Below are positions 9,616-22,000 of a stretch of DNA of 64,000 nucleotides, piece after piece. Where the stretch lies: NCBI GenBank assembly GCA_040437565.1, contig JBDOQK010000037.1:186001-250000 (forward strand). The letters are read 5' to 3'. Source of the DNA: Albugo candida. Lineage: Eukaryota; Oomycota; Peronosporomycetes; Albuginales. Below the pieces are notes generated by a model. The model did no database searches and was not told the DNA's origin. It saw only the letters and a program-made list of their open reading frames with translations. A program made the position numbers and the translations under genes. How positions within the stretch are numbered: position 1 is the stretch's first letter; each line of letters begins with the position of its first letter.

Positions 9616-10620
9616 CTAGTACTTATAGTTGGCGCCATACGGGTTGCTCTTTCCCATTCCATTGCTCATAGAGGCTCCCATATTCATTCCCACTGCCGGT
9701 TGCATTCCCATCGCCATATTCGGGTGCATGGCGTATCCGCCGTATGGAGTGCTTGGATCATTATATGCAGTCGCCGCAATGGCCATCATCTGAGGCATCG
9801 CTCCGGTCAATCCGTACGCAGTGTCCATATCTGGATTCACATCCACGCTCTGTTCCTGTTGTACGCTGGTTCATTCATCCAAAGCATTTACTTTATCATT
9901 GAGATTCTTCACAAATTGGATCATGTACGGCATCACGAAATCAGTGTATCCATTACGCCACGCTAACTCCATCATCACAACATCCGGCTTGATCAAAGCG
10001 TAACACGTGAAAAGCGTCCCATAGAAACATTCGCGATCATGCACAGATACGAAAAACCGGAGAATGTCTTCAGCAAGTTCGGGGTCTTCTGAATCAGCGG
10101 CTGTGTCGATGCAATCTTTATACATTTTTTCGGCTTTCGACAGCTTCACTGCGTTTCGAGCGTTTGTTCTTTCGGTACAAATACGAGAAATACGACAAAA
10201 TTCCAAAAGACCGTGTTTTTCCAATTTTTAAGCTTAAGCAATATGGTCAAAGTTGTCGTACACATTGATGGAATCGCGGATTCCTTGGTAGTCTTCTTCG
10301 TCGACAAGCACTTTATTGAGCGCCTCATTCAGAGCCGAAAGGTTTTCCTTTTGCACATCTTTCAAATACTCGACAACGAGAGGTAGATTCTTGGATTTTC
10401 GTAGCTGGTGAACGACTCGAGCATGATCAAGATTAGGCGTCAATACTTGCAGTAATCGAGTCAGCTCCAAAGGATGTTGTTCCAAATAGAATTGAACTGC
10501 TTTGTAGTGGATTTGTTGATTGCGAACTTTCTGAATGCAGTCGAGCAATCCACGCAGGAAAGTAAGGATATGGAGAACCCACGAGTGGCCATCATAAACG
10601 ACAGCAGTAAGCAAGGTGAG
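9616..10620 (-). pseudogene. Clathrin heavy chain pseudogene, C-terminal part
   Basis: Minus-strand similarity to the last ~250 residues of clathrin heavy chain, including the HYKAVQFYLEQHPLELTRLL repeat, EDYQGIRDSINVYDNFDHIA, KLEKHGLLEF, the PELAEDILRFFV segment and the uncoating-motif-like tail rich in Met, Gly, Pro and Tyr. Breaks: two TAA codons directly after YDNFDHIA (family has L-A-Q), a pair of compensating frameshifts in the segment before KLSKAEKMYKDC (a conserved Trp is lost there), and a TGA after NALDE. It cannot make full-length protein. Its place upstream (on the minus strand) of the middle-part relic at 4630-5848 is the reverse of gene order, so the two are either different copies or a rearranged one. 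Confidence 0.88.
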
Positions 10621-10857
10621 GCATGTCACTTTTTCAAAATGACATAAATTCCCGGGACCCGGGCAATGTGCCATTATCCTTTCCCCATATGATCCTCTGC
10701 TCTGCAGAAATACTTTTGTCGTATGACAGAAAAATATATAGTTACTGTATGCGAATAAGTGCTTAAGCGTGCTCCAACCATTCCTACGTGATGAAAGATT
10801 TATCAAATCGCAACTGTAGGATGAGATAATCGCTATTTCATTGGCACGGCGCATTCA

Positions 10858-11300
10858 TTTTGCTACCATACGTTTATTACTTGCTGTAGGGACTTCCGGA
10901 GGTCTCTCCGTTATCCACGTTAACTCCTGGTGAAGATTACAGGGGTTGGACATCTTCTTTATGATTCGATCTTTCGCCTTCGATTTGCAATACTGACGCA
11001 CAAGCGCAGGCACATCCTCCGTTAGCTTTACTACAAACAAGCTCTCACGTTTCTTCCGCGTTTGACAACACTCTCCATTTGCTCAGTGCAATGTCGGTTT
11101 GTGAATTCGGTGAGCTTTTATTCGCTCATGACATGGCCCTCGCTGTTGTGAGCAATCACCTTCAACAAATTTCCAGTAAAATTCAGGTCGCTTTCAGCAT
11201 GAAATTCCAGATGGGACAGATGTACCTTACCTGTATCTTGTGTGACCAGATTTCGGATCTCGAAAACCCAGTCAGAGATTGCCCAGGTTACTTGGGCTGA
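10858..11300 (-). pseudogene. Chromodomain-like C-terminal remnant of the Gypsy pol
   Basis: Pieces reading QDTGKVHLSHLEFHAESDLN in one frame and KLTEDVPALVRQYCKSKAKDR in another match the end of chromovirus pol proteins, where a chromodomain follows the integrase. The aromatic cage region itself is not intact. Frames shift at about 11050. Confidence 0.65.
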
Positions 11301-11599
11301 TGCATTCGATTTCGTCGAGTTTGTTATGGGTCTCCACCGACACGTCGTTCTCCAAAATCAAACTCTTACTTGTTTCGTCCTTTGCTTATTTGCCATGTCC
11401 ACTCTATTCTTTTCTCTCGATTTGTTTCAAGATACCGACCTTCGCCTGTGTAGTGCATCCAAACTCCCCTTCGTATTATTACGTGGTCATTTTTCATATT
11501 CCTTATCTCGTGGAGAGCTGTCGCCGTTCCAAGTCTGTAGAATCCTAGCTTTTTCTATCGAAAGGTTGCATCGGAGGCAACCCAGTCACAGCTTCTAAT

Positions 11600-12420
11600 T
11601 GGACTTTCATCATCAAGTGACGTGAATGGTGCTATATTAAAAATAAGTTGTGTCGAAATGGTGATTTTGTCCCACTTGTCTAGTTGCATCCTCCATTCGC
11701 TCAGCATTGATCTTGTACATTTCAGGACCTCTTTGTTCGCTCTTTCAACCTTACCATATGCCTACGGGCATCGCGGCGTGGTGAAGTGTACTGTCCCCAG
11801 TATTCTTTGCAACTCACGGAAGAGGTCCGTCTTGAAGTAGGTAACTTGGTCTGGAACCCATGTGTGACATACACCTAAATTTTTCAACCATTTCATCAAA
11901 CAATCTGCGGCTATCATTGAGTCTGCTGACGTTGTTGGCATTAACGTACTCGGGAGTATCGTTCATCAGATACAAATAGCCGAAATGTATTATCTCATGG
12001 AGTCTGATCCCACGAAAAGCTTCTCCCAGCGGTCTCTACACATGGTTTGGCTCAGTACTCGAGCAATGCAAGCACGTTTTCCATAAAAGCATTGATGTAT
12101 TTCTTCATGTTGGTCGACCAGACATACTCCACAACTGTAATGGGCTACCGCACAATCGAATGCACAAACCAGTCGCTCTTGAGGAAAGGTACATACGTGA
12201 TGTCCCTTTTCCAACATAGGCCATCCTTCTCCTTATAAGATGTGAGCTTTGATGGTGAGATTTGATGTTGAATCTCTTTGGTCTCTTTCTGAGTCGACCA
12301 TTATATATCAACATCGAGCATTCGGGAGATAATCGGGTCAGACTGTACAATTGCACAAATTGAAGCACGTGTTGCTCACCAACCGGATAATAAAGCTTCC
12401 CAGACATTTGTTGCCCCAGC
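11600..12420 (-). pseudogene. Integrase remnant
   Basis: The part near 11850-11650 reads ...LQRILGTVHFTTPRCP-stop-AYGKVERANKEVLKCTRSMLSEW, the core around the last acidic residue of the DDE integrase triad, with a stop inside. The region near 12000-12200 keeps traces of the zinc-binding and central domain. Decayed. Confidence 0.82.
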
Positions 12421-12424
12421 AATA

Positions 12425-12700
12425 TCGTTAGTGCGGTACTTCAATCCCATTGGAATATGTAGCGTAGCGCTGTAATGTGGCAATGTAGACCACATGAGGA
12501 TCGAAAATGAACTTTAGACTGCGGTGAACCGTATAGGGATGAAAGCCTTGTTGTATGTGCAATAGATAACCAGCACGCTTGCACGCCTCGACAACAGTGG
12601 TGCGATGTTTTTTGTGAGCCTGCGAAGGTTCCACTAGAAACATGAGAGGCTGATGTTCCATGCCCGCAAGTGAGCGCATTCTTTGATCCACTGGTATTTG
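12425..12700 (-). pseudogene. RNase H remnant
   Basis: Contains VVEACKRAGYLLHIQQGFHPYT followed by HRSLKFIFDPH, the familiar Gypsy RNase H block (EAFAIVEAxxRxxYLL...GFxxYTDHxNLxYIFxP). The Asp expected in the T-D-H motif is replaced in the surviving frame. Confidence 0.78.
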
Positions 12701-12939
12701 TGTGGCAATGTGGCTTCTTAGAAGTGGAAAAGACAGTGATTTTCTTTGTCAGGCCATCCGATCTCGATGGGACGATTCTTCCTCCGGTGCGACCATCAGC
12801 TGCAATCACAATCTATTCCATCGGAGCTAGCAGCGGCGGGATAACTTCAGCATAGCCGGGTACAGAGTTTCGCATCCGATTTGCTTCGCAGATCAATTGC
12901 TTCAATTCATGGATCGGCAAGTTCAATCAAAGCTTGTAT

Positions 12940-13545
12940 TCTCTCAAGATTGTGTCGAAAGCCGTCAACTGAAACAAACTTTCCACATCAAAGCATATCG
13001 TGCTTCCAAGATTAAGGCTTCCTTATCCGACTGCGTGTCTTTAAGTAAGTCATCAATCTATACGAGGAGGCCCCTGTACAACGATTGTTCAAACAGGTGC
13101 TGTACCGAACCGAAATTCGGTAATGCGCAACACTATCGCTGCCGCTCATCAACACTTGTGTAGATGTGTATTTCACCACCCATCGAAATAGATAATATTC
13201 TTGCGATTCGGTTGTGAGAGGGAATTGCCAGTATCCCGTGAAAAAATACAGCGATAAAAGCACTTGGAGCCGTGAAAGTACTCATTAACGACTTTGATAA
13301 TGGGCATTGGCCATAACAAATGCTCAGTACGTTCGTTGACTTGCATCACATCGACTGTCATTCGGTGCTGATTCACTTCAAAACTTTTGAATGCCAGAGA
13401 TGATGGAATCAGCGGAGCTTTAACTTTATAATCAAGACCAGCTGCTTTCAGTTCTTTGACGTGATGCTTGAGAAAATCGCTTTGTTCGTTAAATAGTGTC
13501 GTGCTTTGCACTTTGCGGGTGTCGCATTGCTTTTCAGCCAAAGCT
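12940..13545 (-). pseudogene. Reverse transcriptase remnant
   Basis: Across three frames the minus strand shows RT landmarks in order: LKHHVKELKAAGLDY (thumb-side entry), WPMPIIKVVNEYFHGSKCF, TGYWQFPLTTESQEYYLF, STQVLMSGSDSVAH, and a catalytic IDDLL with a stop in place of the preceding residue. Frame changes between these landmarks show decay. The GYWQFPL and WPMP signatures are diagnostic of Ty3/Gypsy RT. Confidence 0.88.
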
Positions 13546-14349
13546 CGAGAGCAGGACTTCCACCGGTATGCCCGAAATGAGATGTAGACGACAACAATGG
13601 CTCATATCAACTAACATGGACTGCAATTTTTCCGCACTTCTTGTGGTCATCGATCGCCTCTTCGATTTTGCATTCTAGAACTTGTTTAACTTGTTCCCAA
13701 TTGGCGTGTTCTTGGTCAGCATTAAGTGTTTCACTACCAGGAATACGGTCAAAATCGGCTTCGTCGTGATTTTGCACGGAGTTTAATACAGATGGCCTGT
13801 ACACATGGGATTCGGCTCCCTTGTCTGCTTCATGGACGAAAATCGTTTCTTCGTATGATGTCGTGTGCTCGTATCTGTTCTAAAAATCGAGGACAGGATT
13901 GATTTTCTGAACTTGGCGTAGGAGTTCATCCGGTGTATCGTCCAATGTCGTCATCACATCCTGACCCAGCAGCGAATCTCCTAGGCCATTAGGAAGGTCT
14001 GACGGAAGAAAATACAGCAGGACACCTTCAAGGAGAGCCCGAAGCTACTTGTGTCAGAAATTGGTGCATTTCGACGTATCCTTGAACCGGCGTGATATCA
14101 TCAACAGGCTTTTCAGAGTCATACATGTAACGTTGCGCTTATGCGAACTCTTCCAACTTTTCATATGGTTGTCAAATAGCTTTGAAGCTTGATCGTTCTT
14201 GACGTCAGAAAAACTGGAGTCGCACGACAGGCAAGCTGGTTTGAGCTTGGTTCCTGAATAAACAGTATCACCCCGAGTACCTATTCGTTCTTGCCGAGGG
14301 GAGTCGAATCTTTCCGATGATTTTTGGATATCGAATGCTCGTTTTTGGT

Positions 14350-14620
14350 GGTACTTTACCGCCCAACTTCACGTAGAAAGAGACTTTTGTCGATCATTCC
14401 AACCTGTAGTATCGGTCCTCCGTACCTTTGGAAGGACATAGCATGCTCCTTAACAATCCCAAGCAAGCAGTGGATATAATCTGTAGGTCTCATTCCCCTG
14501 CAGCTTGTTTCACTTTTGATCGTTTCCTTAAACAAAGCGGGACGAAGAAAGGCTATGTAATACTTCACATATGCTTTTGGCTCTTCTTGATCAAATTTTT
14601 CCATGTTTTAGTTGCCGAGG
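14350..14620 (-). pseudogene. Gag-like fragment of the Gypsy relic
   Basis: An 82-codon frame (EEPKAYVKYYIAFLRP, then ETIKSETSCRG and a helical segment) resembles retrotransposon capsid helices in length, charge and position upstream of pol. Assignment rests mainly on context. Confidence 0.5.
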
Positions 14621-14882
14621 ATGTTTATAAAGTCTTGGACCAGTGTGATACTTTAGATCCCCATTCGTATTCGGCTTCATTTAATATTTTTTCATTGTCT
14701 AGTTCAACGCTGCGATTCTTGTCATGTCGCAGTTCTTCGCCTCCAAAAAAATCTGTAGCCGTCGTTCCTCGAGAATTACTGAATGATCACATTGCGATTC
14801 GTGGCGTAGATGGTTACTCTTGTCTTATGCTCGATACAGAAACCCACTGGCATCCTACAAGCACTGTTACTAAGCCTCCTTA

Positions 14883-15512
14883 AGGAGCAGAAGAGAACCA
14901 TCGCGCCTATTATGCATTTGCCTCGCTCTTCTCTAGCTGAAACACTTAGAAACGGATTCAAGTGCATACGCAAGGGCATTAGCCGCAGCGAGAATTTTCG
15001 ATAACGCAAATGCAGACAGATTGAAGGAAAATCACGGTTGTCACCTCAAAGGGTTTCTCGGTAAATTGCAGTTCGTGGTATATCTGTCCCACCCGGCTTC
15101 CGTCGAACCTTCCCTGCGGTGTGACCAAGGATGTCATTTCTCATTTCCTCGTGTTTCCTTCAAAAAACCCCAATCTGGTCCGACTACTGATCCGCGCTCT
15201 TTGCTGCACTTCTGATTCGAAGTGAGCTATTTTTCGCTCTTGGTTCAAGCCCTTTTCATGAGAATCCGAGAGCCAGTGATGTTGATCATCCATCCTTATG
15301 TTTGGAGTGACTGAAATCTGGTACTGCTCCGCTAGTAACTCTACAGTTTTCCTTCAATCTGTATGCACTTGCGTTATCGGAAACTTTCGCTGCGTCTACT
15401 GCCCTTGCGTATGCACTTGAGTCTATTTTGGGGTCGCATAAGGCTTTCAGCTAGCGAAGAGTGAGACAAATGCTAGGCGGCGCGATGATTCTCTTCTGCT
15501 CCTCAACACTCG
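14883..15512. repeat. Imperfect inverted repeat, ~155-170-bp arms
   Basis: Arm A (14883-15034, plus strand) matches the reverse complement of arm B (15343-15512) over its whole length at roughly four in five positions by eye, with small indels; shared blocks include GGAGCAGAAGAGAA, CAAGTGCATACGCAAGGGCA and CAGATTGAAGGAAAA. The ~310-bp spacer is unrelated. Arm B read on the minus strand is open for about 60 codons with one stop and has gag-like composition (SSAYARAVDAAKVSDNASAY). Best read as two diverged copies of a gag fragment in opposite orientation. Confidence 0.75.
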
Positions 15513-16052
15513 ATACGGTGAACTTGGTCAATTCTTTTCGTTATCAATAGAAATTCGTCTATTGCCCGAAATTTTAGCTTCAATTATTTCTGAAGTGCTA
15601 AAGGATTCACCAGTTCTGCTAAGTACATTACGCTGAGTAACCGCCCGAGTAAGCAACGATAAGCCAGCTTCAATAGGCTATAGCTCAAGTGGACGTACCA
15701 TCCACTACGCTTACTTCGCGTAGCCAGGATTTGGATAAGGCCACCATACAGCAGCCTCTGAATCAGGGCAGAGATGTTATTACAATTTATATCTATCATC
15801 TGAGTATGCGTATTGCCCGTTATACGGCCACTTTCGCCTGTCTTGTATATAAATACTTGCATAAAAATCGTTCTAGAAGACCCACAAAATATTGTACAAG
15901 AGCTGGTACTATAGAACCAAATATTAGAGCCATGATGTGACGGAGTTGATGCTGAATGACAAATTTCAAGGTCTCAAAATACTAGAAATTATTTCCACGC
16001 CAGTTTCGTGACCTCGAGGGCCAGATTGTAGGCTACTTTTCCTGTGCAATAA
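15513..16052. other. Intergenic stretch, no gene seen
   Basis: Only short frames. No feature could be supported; a tRNA-like start near 15677 was examined and rejected. It includes the 3' flank of the SFI1-like gene. Confidence 0.5.
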
Positions 16053-19000
16053 TCAATCAATTCGCTGAGTAATACGTTGGACTTCATTTGAAAGCGACTG
16101 GGGAAGTTCCCTTTCCGATAGTACAATACTGACTGCTTTGACAAGCAACAAGTTATCCGCTTCAGTTCGTACGAGCTGGTTCTTGAGATTCAGGATTTCA
16201 GCATGAAGTATACTTGAGCGATGTTCCCACTTTTCTTCCATATCGTCCTGGGAGCGAGAAGACAAATGCATCATTTTCTCTCTAGAAGCTTGCAAACCCT
16301 GAAGCTGTCTGTCTTTAGACTGCAACACTGCTTGCTGCTCGTGTAACTTCTCCTTCAACATTTTGATTTTCGTATACAGAGACTCAATAACTCTGTCAAG
16401 CTTGGAATTCTGTTCTTTTAGCTGTGCGTTTGGCGCTGTGCTTTCTTCAAATACTTGTTGTTGCCGCTGTTGCTGCTTCTTCATAGCCTCATATCTCAGT
16501 TTGATATCCCGGGTTTTCTTCTCCATGGTTAGGTAGTGCTTTGGCCAGCGCTTTTGCATCTAGACGACGAGGCTATTATTCTGTTTTTTCTAGGTCAAAC
16601 GTGTACCTGGAAAAGCCTGATAAGCTGTTCTGGCCGTCGAGCTCGTATTCCATCGGTCACATTGCGGAGTAAATCCTCTAAAACGCTTTCAACTACGATA
16701 GTTGTATCGAGAACAATCACAAACCTCTCATTCTATTTCATCCAGCTTACCATAAGAAGCACAAATGCGACCAAAGATTTGAGCCTCATAATCGGTGTTA
16801 CCGTGTGCTGTGGAGGCTTTTGTCCGAGCACTTGTGAACGGGTACACGATTTGCAAGACTCCGTAGATATTTCCTATGCACAAGATGAGTGACATCAGAT
16901 GTAATTGAGATAAATATTATCACCGTCAGGAGCCTGTAACGACATGGCTAGCATTGACAAGACTCCACCATGTTCCCTAAAACTCTCTCTGCCCATTTGG
17001 TATATAATTCAGCACGATAGATACGATATAAAAATCATTTTCTTCACCTTGATTCAATGTGCCCGAGACCAGACACAGCGTACTGATCAACAAGAGGGTG
17101 GTATCGCGAGTCTTTCGTCACGTCTTGGACGAAAATCGGCTCCAAGGACGCAACTGCCATACCTGCAATTCCAAATACACTTGGAATTTGTATGGTTCGT
17201 TTTGCATGGATATGCCACAATTGTTGTCGACATGGATCCAGCAGTAATAGGATACCAGCACCATGTGCAACGCACTGAGATATAGAAACTCGGACGGCGT
17301 CGAAGAATTCTTCCATTACCAAAGACTGGGAGAGTCGCTGAATCATTGATCGGACATTTCGAAGTGCATGGTGAGAGATCTGAACTCCATTTACTGAGAC
17401 GCTTTCCGATGTACTCGTGCTTGTCAATGATTTATGTGACGAAACGCGCCATTTCCACAGGAAGAGGCGTAAAGCCATTTTGACATTACGCTTCTGGAAA
17501 TTATTCCACAGCGTAAAAAGCCGCAAACGGCTTGCTTTAGATGTTAGTTGCTCACATAACTTGGCATTGATTTTCTGGAGTTTTGCCACTTCTTCGGCTG
17601 CTTTGATATTTTTCTTCCAAATAAAAAGAACTGATTCAACGCGTTGCATCCGTCGTTCCCAATTCCGACGTACAAAGAGCGAGAGGAGTTGTTGGCACCG
17701 ACGACGCTGAGAATGCCACAATCTCCAATCCATCCACGCAGTTTGCATGATCTTTCGATTGTGTTGACGTATTTTCGCTACAATAACGTGACATGAATTC
17801 GTGTACTTTATCCAAGAAAACCAAGTCTGCTTAGTGAGTCTCCCTCGTCTTTGTCGATGTATACAATTGAGTTTGATTCTAGCTTGTCTTGATAGCTTCA
17901 CTTGATACTTCCAGTTACTCCAAGCTAACTTAAGATCTCGAATACAAGCAGATCTACGACAGGAGCGATACTTTATCTGTACTTTTATCAATTTTGCTTG
18001 TAGCTCTTGCTCAATTTGAAGTTTTTCCGACTTCAAATCTCTCAGGCTTTGCGATTGCATTATCAGCTGAGGATGCATCAATTGAATCGCATTTTTCGCC
18101 TCTTCTATCTGCTCTTGATTTTTTTTGTTAGAAATCAGTAACTCACTGTTTTTAGCGATCCAGGATCTTTTGTGAGCGCAATGTATCTCTTTCTGCCATT
18201 TGGTAAATGCAGAGTGCATGTAGCGAAGATGTCGGAGGCGGATAATGTGGCGCGATTGAGCATATTGTTCTCGTAGTCGTATCGTGCTGTTTTGCCACAG
18301 CTTCCAGCTGATCTTCATCTCTGTTTTCTGCTTTTTCATCAAAATTAACTGCAATCGTTTCTTCCGAGCTTTTTGTACACAAATGACCGATTTCCAGGAA
18401 TGAAAAGCTGATTGCTTAAAAGATTTACTATGCTTTTGATTTCGAAAATGCAAATATCTGACGAGAAGAGAGTGCTTCCAACAAACCATTGCTTTCCAAC
18501 AAAGAAAAACTCGCCTTTTCTGTCGATTTTTTCGTTCCCGTTTCCAATAAATGAGACGATACCAAGCTTCATTCTTCTCTTCGTTGCTTGAGGTTCTCCA
18601 GCGTCGAAGACAAATTCTCATTCTTTGCCGATCGATCTTTTTTATTGTGCATCGATCAATTCGACCCAGTCTTCCTCGCTGCTTCCAGCGTTGTAAGTAG
18701 GCTGCAGCTGCTTGTGATCGACGCCATTCCAAAATTTTCGTACATCTTTCAAGTTTTTTCGAGGTGACCCAACGTGTCTTCCACGATGTAAAGACAATGA
18801 GAAGAGACTTTTGCATTCGTGAATGGATGTGCTGACTGACGCGAAATCGATCGAATTTATTTTCATCGTATGCAACAAAATGCCACCGCCAGAGAATTGT
18901 TTGCTGCAATCTATAAAAATTATGAGCTTTTTGGATTTTTCGTACGAGTAGGGTCATCTTTTCTTCTTTCTGCGATTCCATCTTCATTCGTTCGATCTCT

Positions 19001-22000
19001 TCTGCTGTTTGGTCTACTTTCATGCTCAGATTTTGAGCATTTATGCCTCTGTCGACCCATTCTTGATGCTTTATCCGTACGATTACTTGATACCAATGCT
19101 TGAATCCCATTGATTTCCACCGATGGATAAAATAGCGCTTCCAAAATGCTCTCATCCACAACGTCGTATGATTCGACCGTATCCACTTCAAGAAAGCCTG
19201 TAAAAGCATTTCACGTCGCTTTTTCTCGATAATTTGACGTAAAGTATCGCTCCGTTTTCGATGAATTTGCGTATTGGCCTGCCACTTCTGAAAAGCAATC
19301 AGTAAAAGCTCTGCTCGATGTCTGTCAAGGATACCAAGTCGAAAGGTTTCACGCTGTTTATCTCGGTCTCGAAGACGCTCCAGCCTTTGATCGTGGTCAT
19401 AGACATCCTTCCAACGAATGAGCCCATTACGGAGAATTCGATTTTTACAATGGTGGAAGAAGCGCGTGGTGCGACAGATTCTCGCATACTCCTTCCATTT
19501 TCTCCAACATCCACTCTTTCTTTGAGCTATTGCGTTTTGTGTATGTCGCCTTACAAAATGACTCTGTCGCGCTACCTGATGCCACTTTTGGATGATGGTT
19601 CGATAAATCAATTCAGAGAAAACGTGTGTGAGCCTATGCCTAATCGCATGATGTCGATTTTTCGATTTATATGAGGTATCACGCCAGTATATGATACATC
19701 TCCTAGTCCTCCTGTCTAGAATAGTCTTGCGATGCTCATCGAGGCATTTCTGCCGGGATTTACGACGATTTAACCATTTAGACCACTTTGTGTACACATA
19801 TCTCGAGAGCTGGACGTTTTGATGACGCTTACCCAAGAAATAAAGTCCATTTTGAAGAAGACTTTGACGATGCTCAAAGACACTCAGTTTGGATACAGCT
19901 CCGTTCATACGATGTTGCAGAGATGCAATTTGTGCAGAAGATGACTCTATCGTATCTTGGAGTTTTTTTTCTTTTGCCAATAACTCGTCCGCATGCAATT
20001 TCCGAATCATTGCCATATTCTGCAGCTGTACTTGACGTGATAAGATGTTCCATGATCTTTGCAGCAATATATAGTACACATGCGTCAAGGCTCGTCGAAG
20101 AAGCATTTTTTGAGATCGATTCAGTGTGATGAATTTTTGCCATCCGTACCATAGCTTTCTGAGAATTCGAAATCGCTGTCGAGTGTGTTGTTGCGTCTGA
20201 AAGCGCTTCAAAAGGCGAGATGATTGAATCTTTCGTTTCCAAATAAGGAAAAAGCGATCTAATTTTCCTGCGTCTCGTCCGGCGTTTGGTAAGAAGCGCT
20301 TTACCGATTCCTCAGCTCCATCTGTATTCCTTAGATAGAAGACCACTCGTTTCCATTTCATGAATAAGCGATGATGTGCGTATTTCGTTAGGTTTTGAGC
20401 TGCAGAATTGGTCGTAAACCGCTTTGATTGTTTATGTGTTAATGACGCTCGCCAGATGCCCCAAAAATTTTCATAAATTTTGCGCTGTGAACGTAATACT
20501 ACAGATCCGATCAATCGCTTACGGCGACGTTCATTGATGCTCCATTCTCTCCACAAAGAAAAATGGGTGCCAGTTTGGATCTTGCGGCTTTTGTCGTCTA
20601 ATTTGCGTATGAATAACGCAGAAATGACTCGAAAGCGCACAAAACGATGCCAGTAAACTACTGCGTCTCGTACGTGAATCGTAGTACGTTTCTCAACCAA
20701 TTGCTCAGTGTTTCTTCGTATTCTTAGAGTGTATTTTGCCGATTCAAGCCATGATAAAAACAATCTAGTTAGTTTTTTCAGACGATATTTCTCGCAGACA
20801 AAGTTTGCGAGACGGCTATGAAGAAGATGAAGTTTGTATGCACATGCTTGGTGCTCATTTTGCTGAATTTGGAGCTCGTTTAAGTATTTAGAATCTAGAA
20901 TACTCGACTCCGCTTTCACCGTTTCCATGTTTTTTTGTACTTGCTTAAGATCTGCCTCTAGTGTACTCGACAGCGATTTCTGTCTGATCAGAGCCTTTTT
21001 TACTTGACGAAGTGAATGGACTTGCCAATTTCGAACCGCCATTGTTTTGTATCGATGTAATGTTCTGGATTCTAGCGCTTCCATACCAAATCTGTTCTTC
21101 CTCTTACAAAATATTACGTTCTTCCAAGAAGAAAAAAAAATATTCTGTGTTGAGCGGCTTCTTTTCTTCAGCACTACCTCAGTGTTTATTTGATGTCGTA
21201 ATTTCACAGCACAAAATTCTCTCCAGTTTTGATAATACTCATTCAGTTGCTGAATTTGAGCTTTTTTGGTGAGTAATTGCTCAATTCGATTTTGAAATCT
21301 GACATCTTTATCTTGTAGCTTTTTTTTCGTTACCCAGTGATCGTTCTGAGACTTCCATCGTCTCCAAGCGTTGGCAAGTAATCGCATCATCAATGATCGA
21401 AGTGCCGAGAACAAGAGCCTTCCCTTGTCGTGAAGGTGCTGTTGTTCCAAAGCTCCTAATTTTTTCCTATAGTCAAGCTGCTGGTTCTCCAGAGACTTAT
21501 TGTAATCCCGAATTTCTTCATATTGAGATAATAGCTCATCCTTCTCATGCTGTGCCTTATCCAGTGTCGTTTGCATAGCCCGAAGCGATACTGAGACACG
21601 CTTTTCTTCAAGTGGGTTGATCGCAAATTTCGCATCGTATTTTGCCACCTGTTGCATATATAATCGTTTATATTCTGCCAATTGTAACTGCAGATCATCA
21701 CATTTGGCTCGCAAATGCGTTTCCGGATGCTTATGTTCCAATTCTTGGCTTGTAGCTTTTGCTTCAGGCTGCAGGCCTTGTTTGGCGTTCAGGACCTTTT
21801 GCTTCAGAATATCAATCTCTTGATTCATTAAGGTAACCTTTTTTCGAAGAGATTCATTGTCAGCCTGTGCTTGGCTGTACGCATCATAAAGAGAATTCAC
21901 ACACAACGCTGAGCTCCAGGTCGCATGGAGACATTGGGAGGAAGTTTCTGTTGTCCTTTTGTATGCATCGATGCTTGCTGTGCGCGTAGTTGCATTATTT

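Larger units (their letters stand above)
10858..14620 (-). mobile_element. Degenerate Ty3/Gypsy (chromovirus-type) retrotransposon relic
   Basis: Reading the minus strand from ~14620 to ~10858 gives the Ty3/Gypsy order: gag-like, protease/RT linker, reverse transcriptase, RNase H, integrase, chromodomain-like tail. Every domain is interrupted by stops and frameshifts, so it is long dead. The motif set and the chromodomain tail match the oomycete Gypsy family. I could not find long terminal repeats or a target-site duplication, which fits an old or truncated copy. It lies immediately upstream (minus strand) of the clathrin C-terminal relic and may have contributed to its loss. Confidence 0.88.

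Noticed and set aside
15671-15745. tRNA-like start (GGCTATAGCTCAAGTGG)
   Set aside because: The acceptor and D-arm look plausible, but there is no GTTCRA T-loop block downstream and no 3' acceptor complement.
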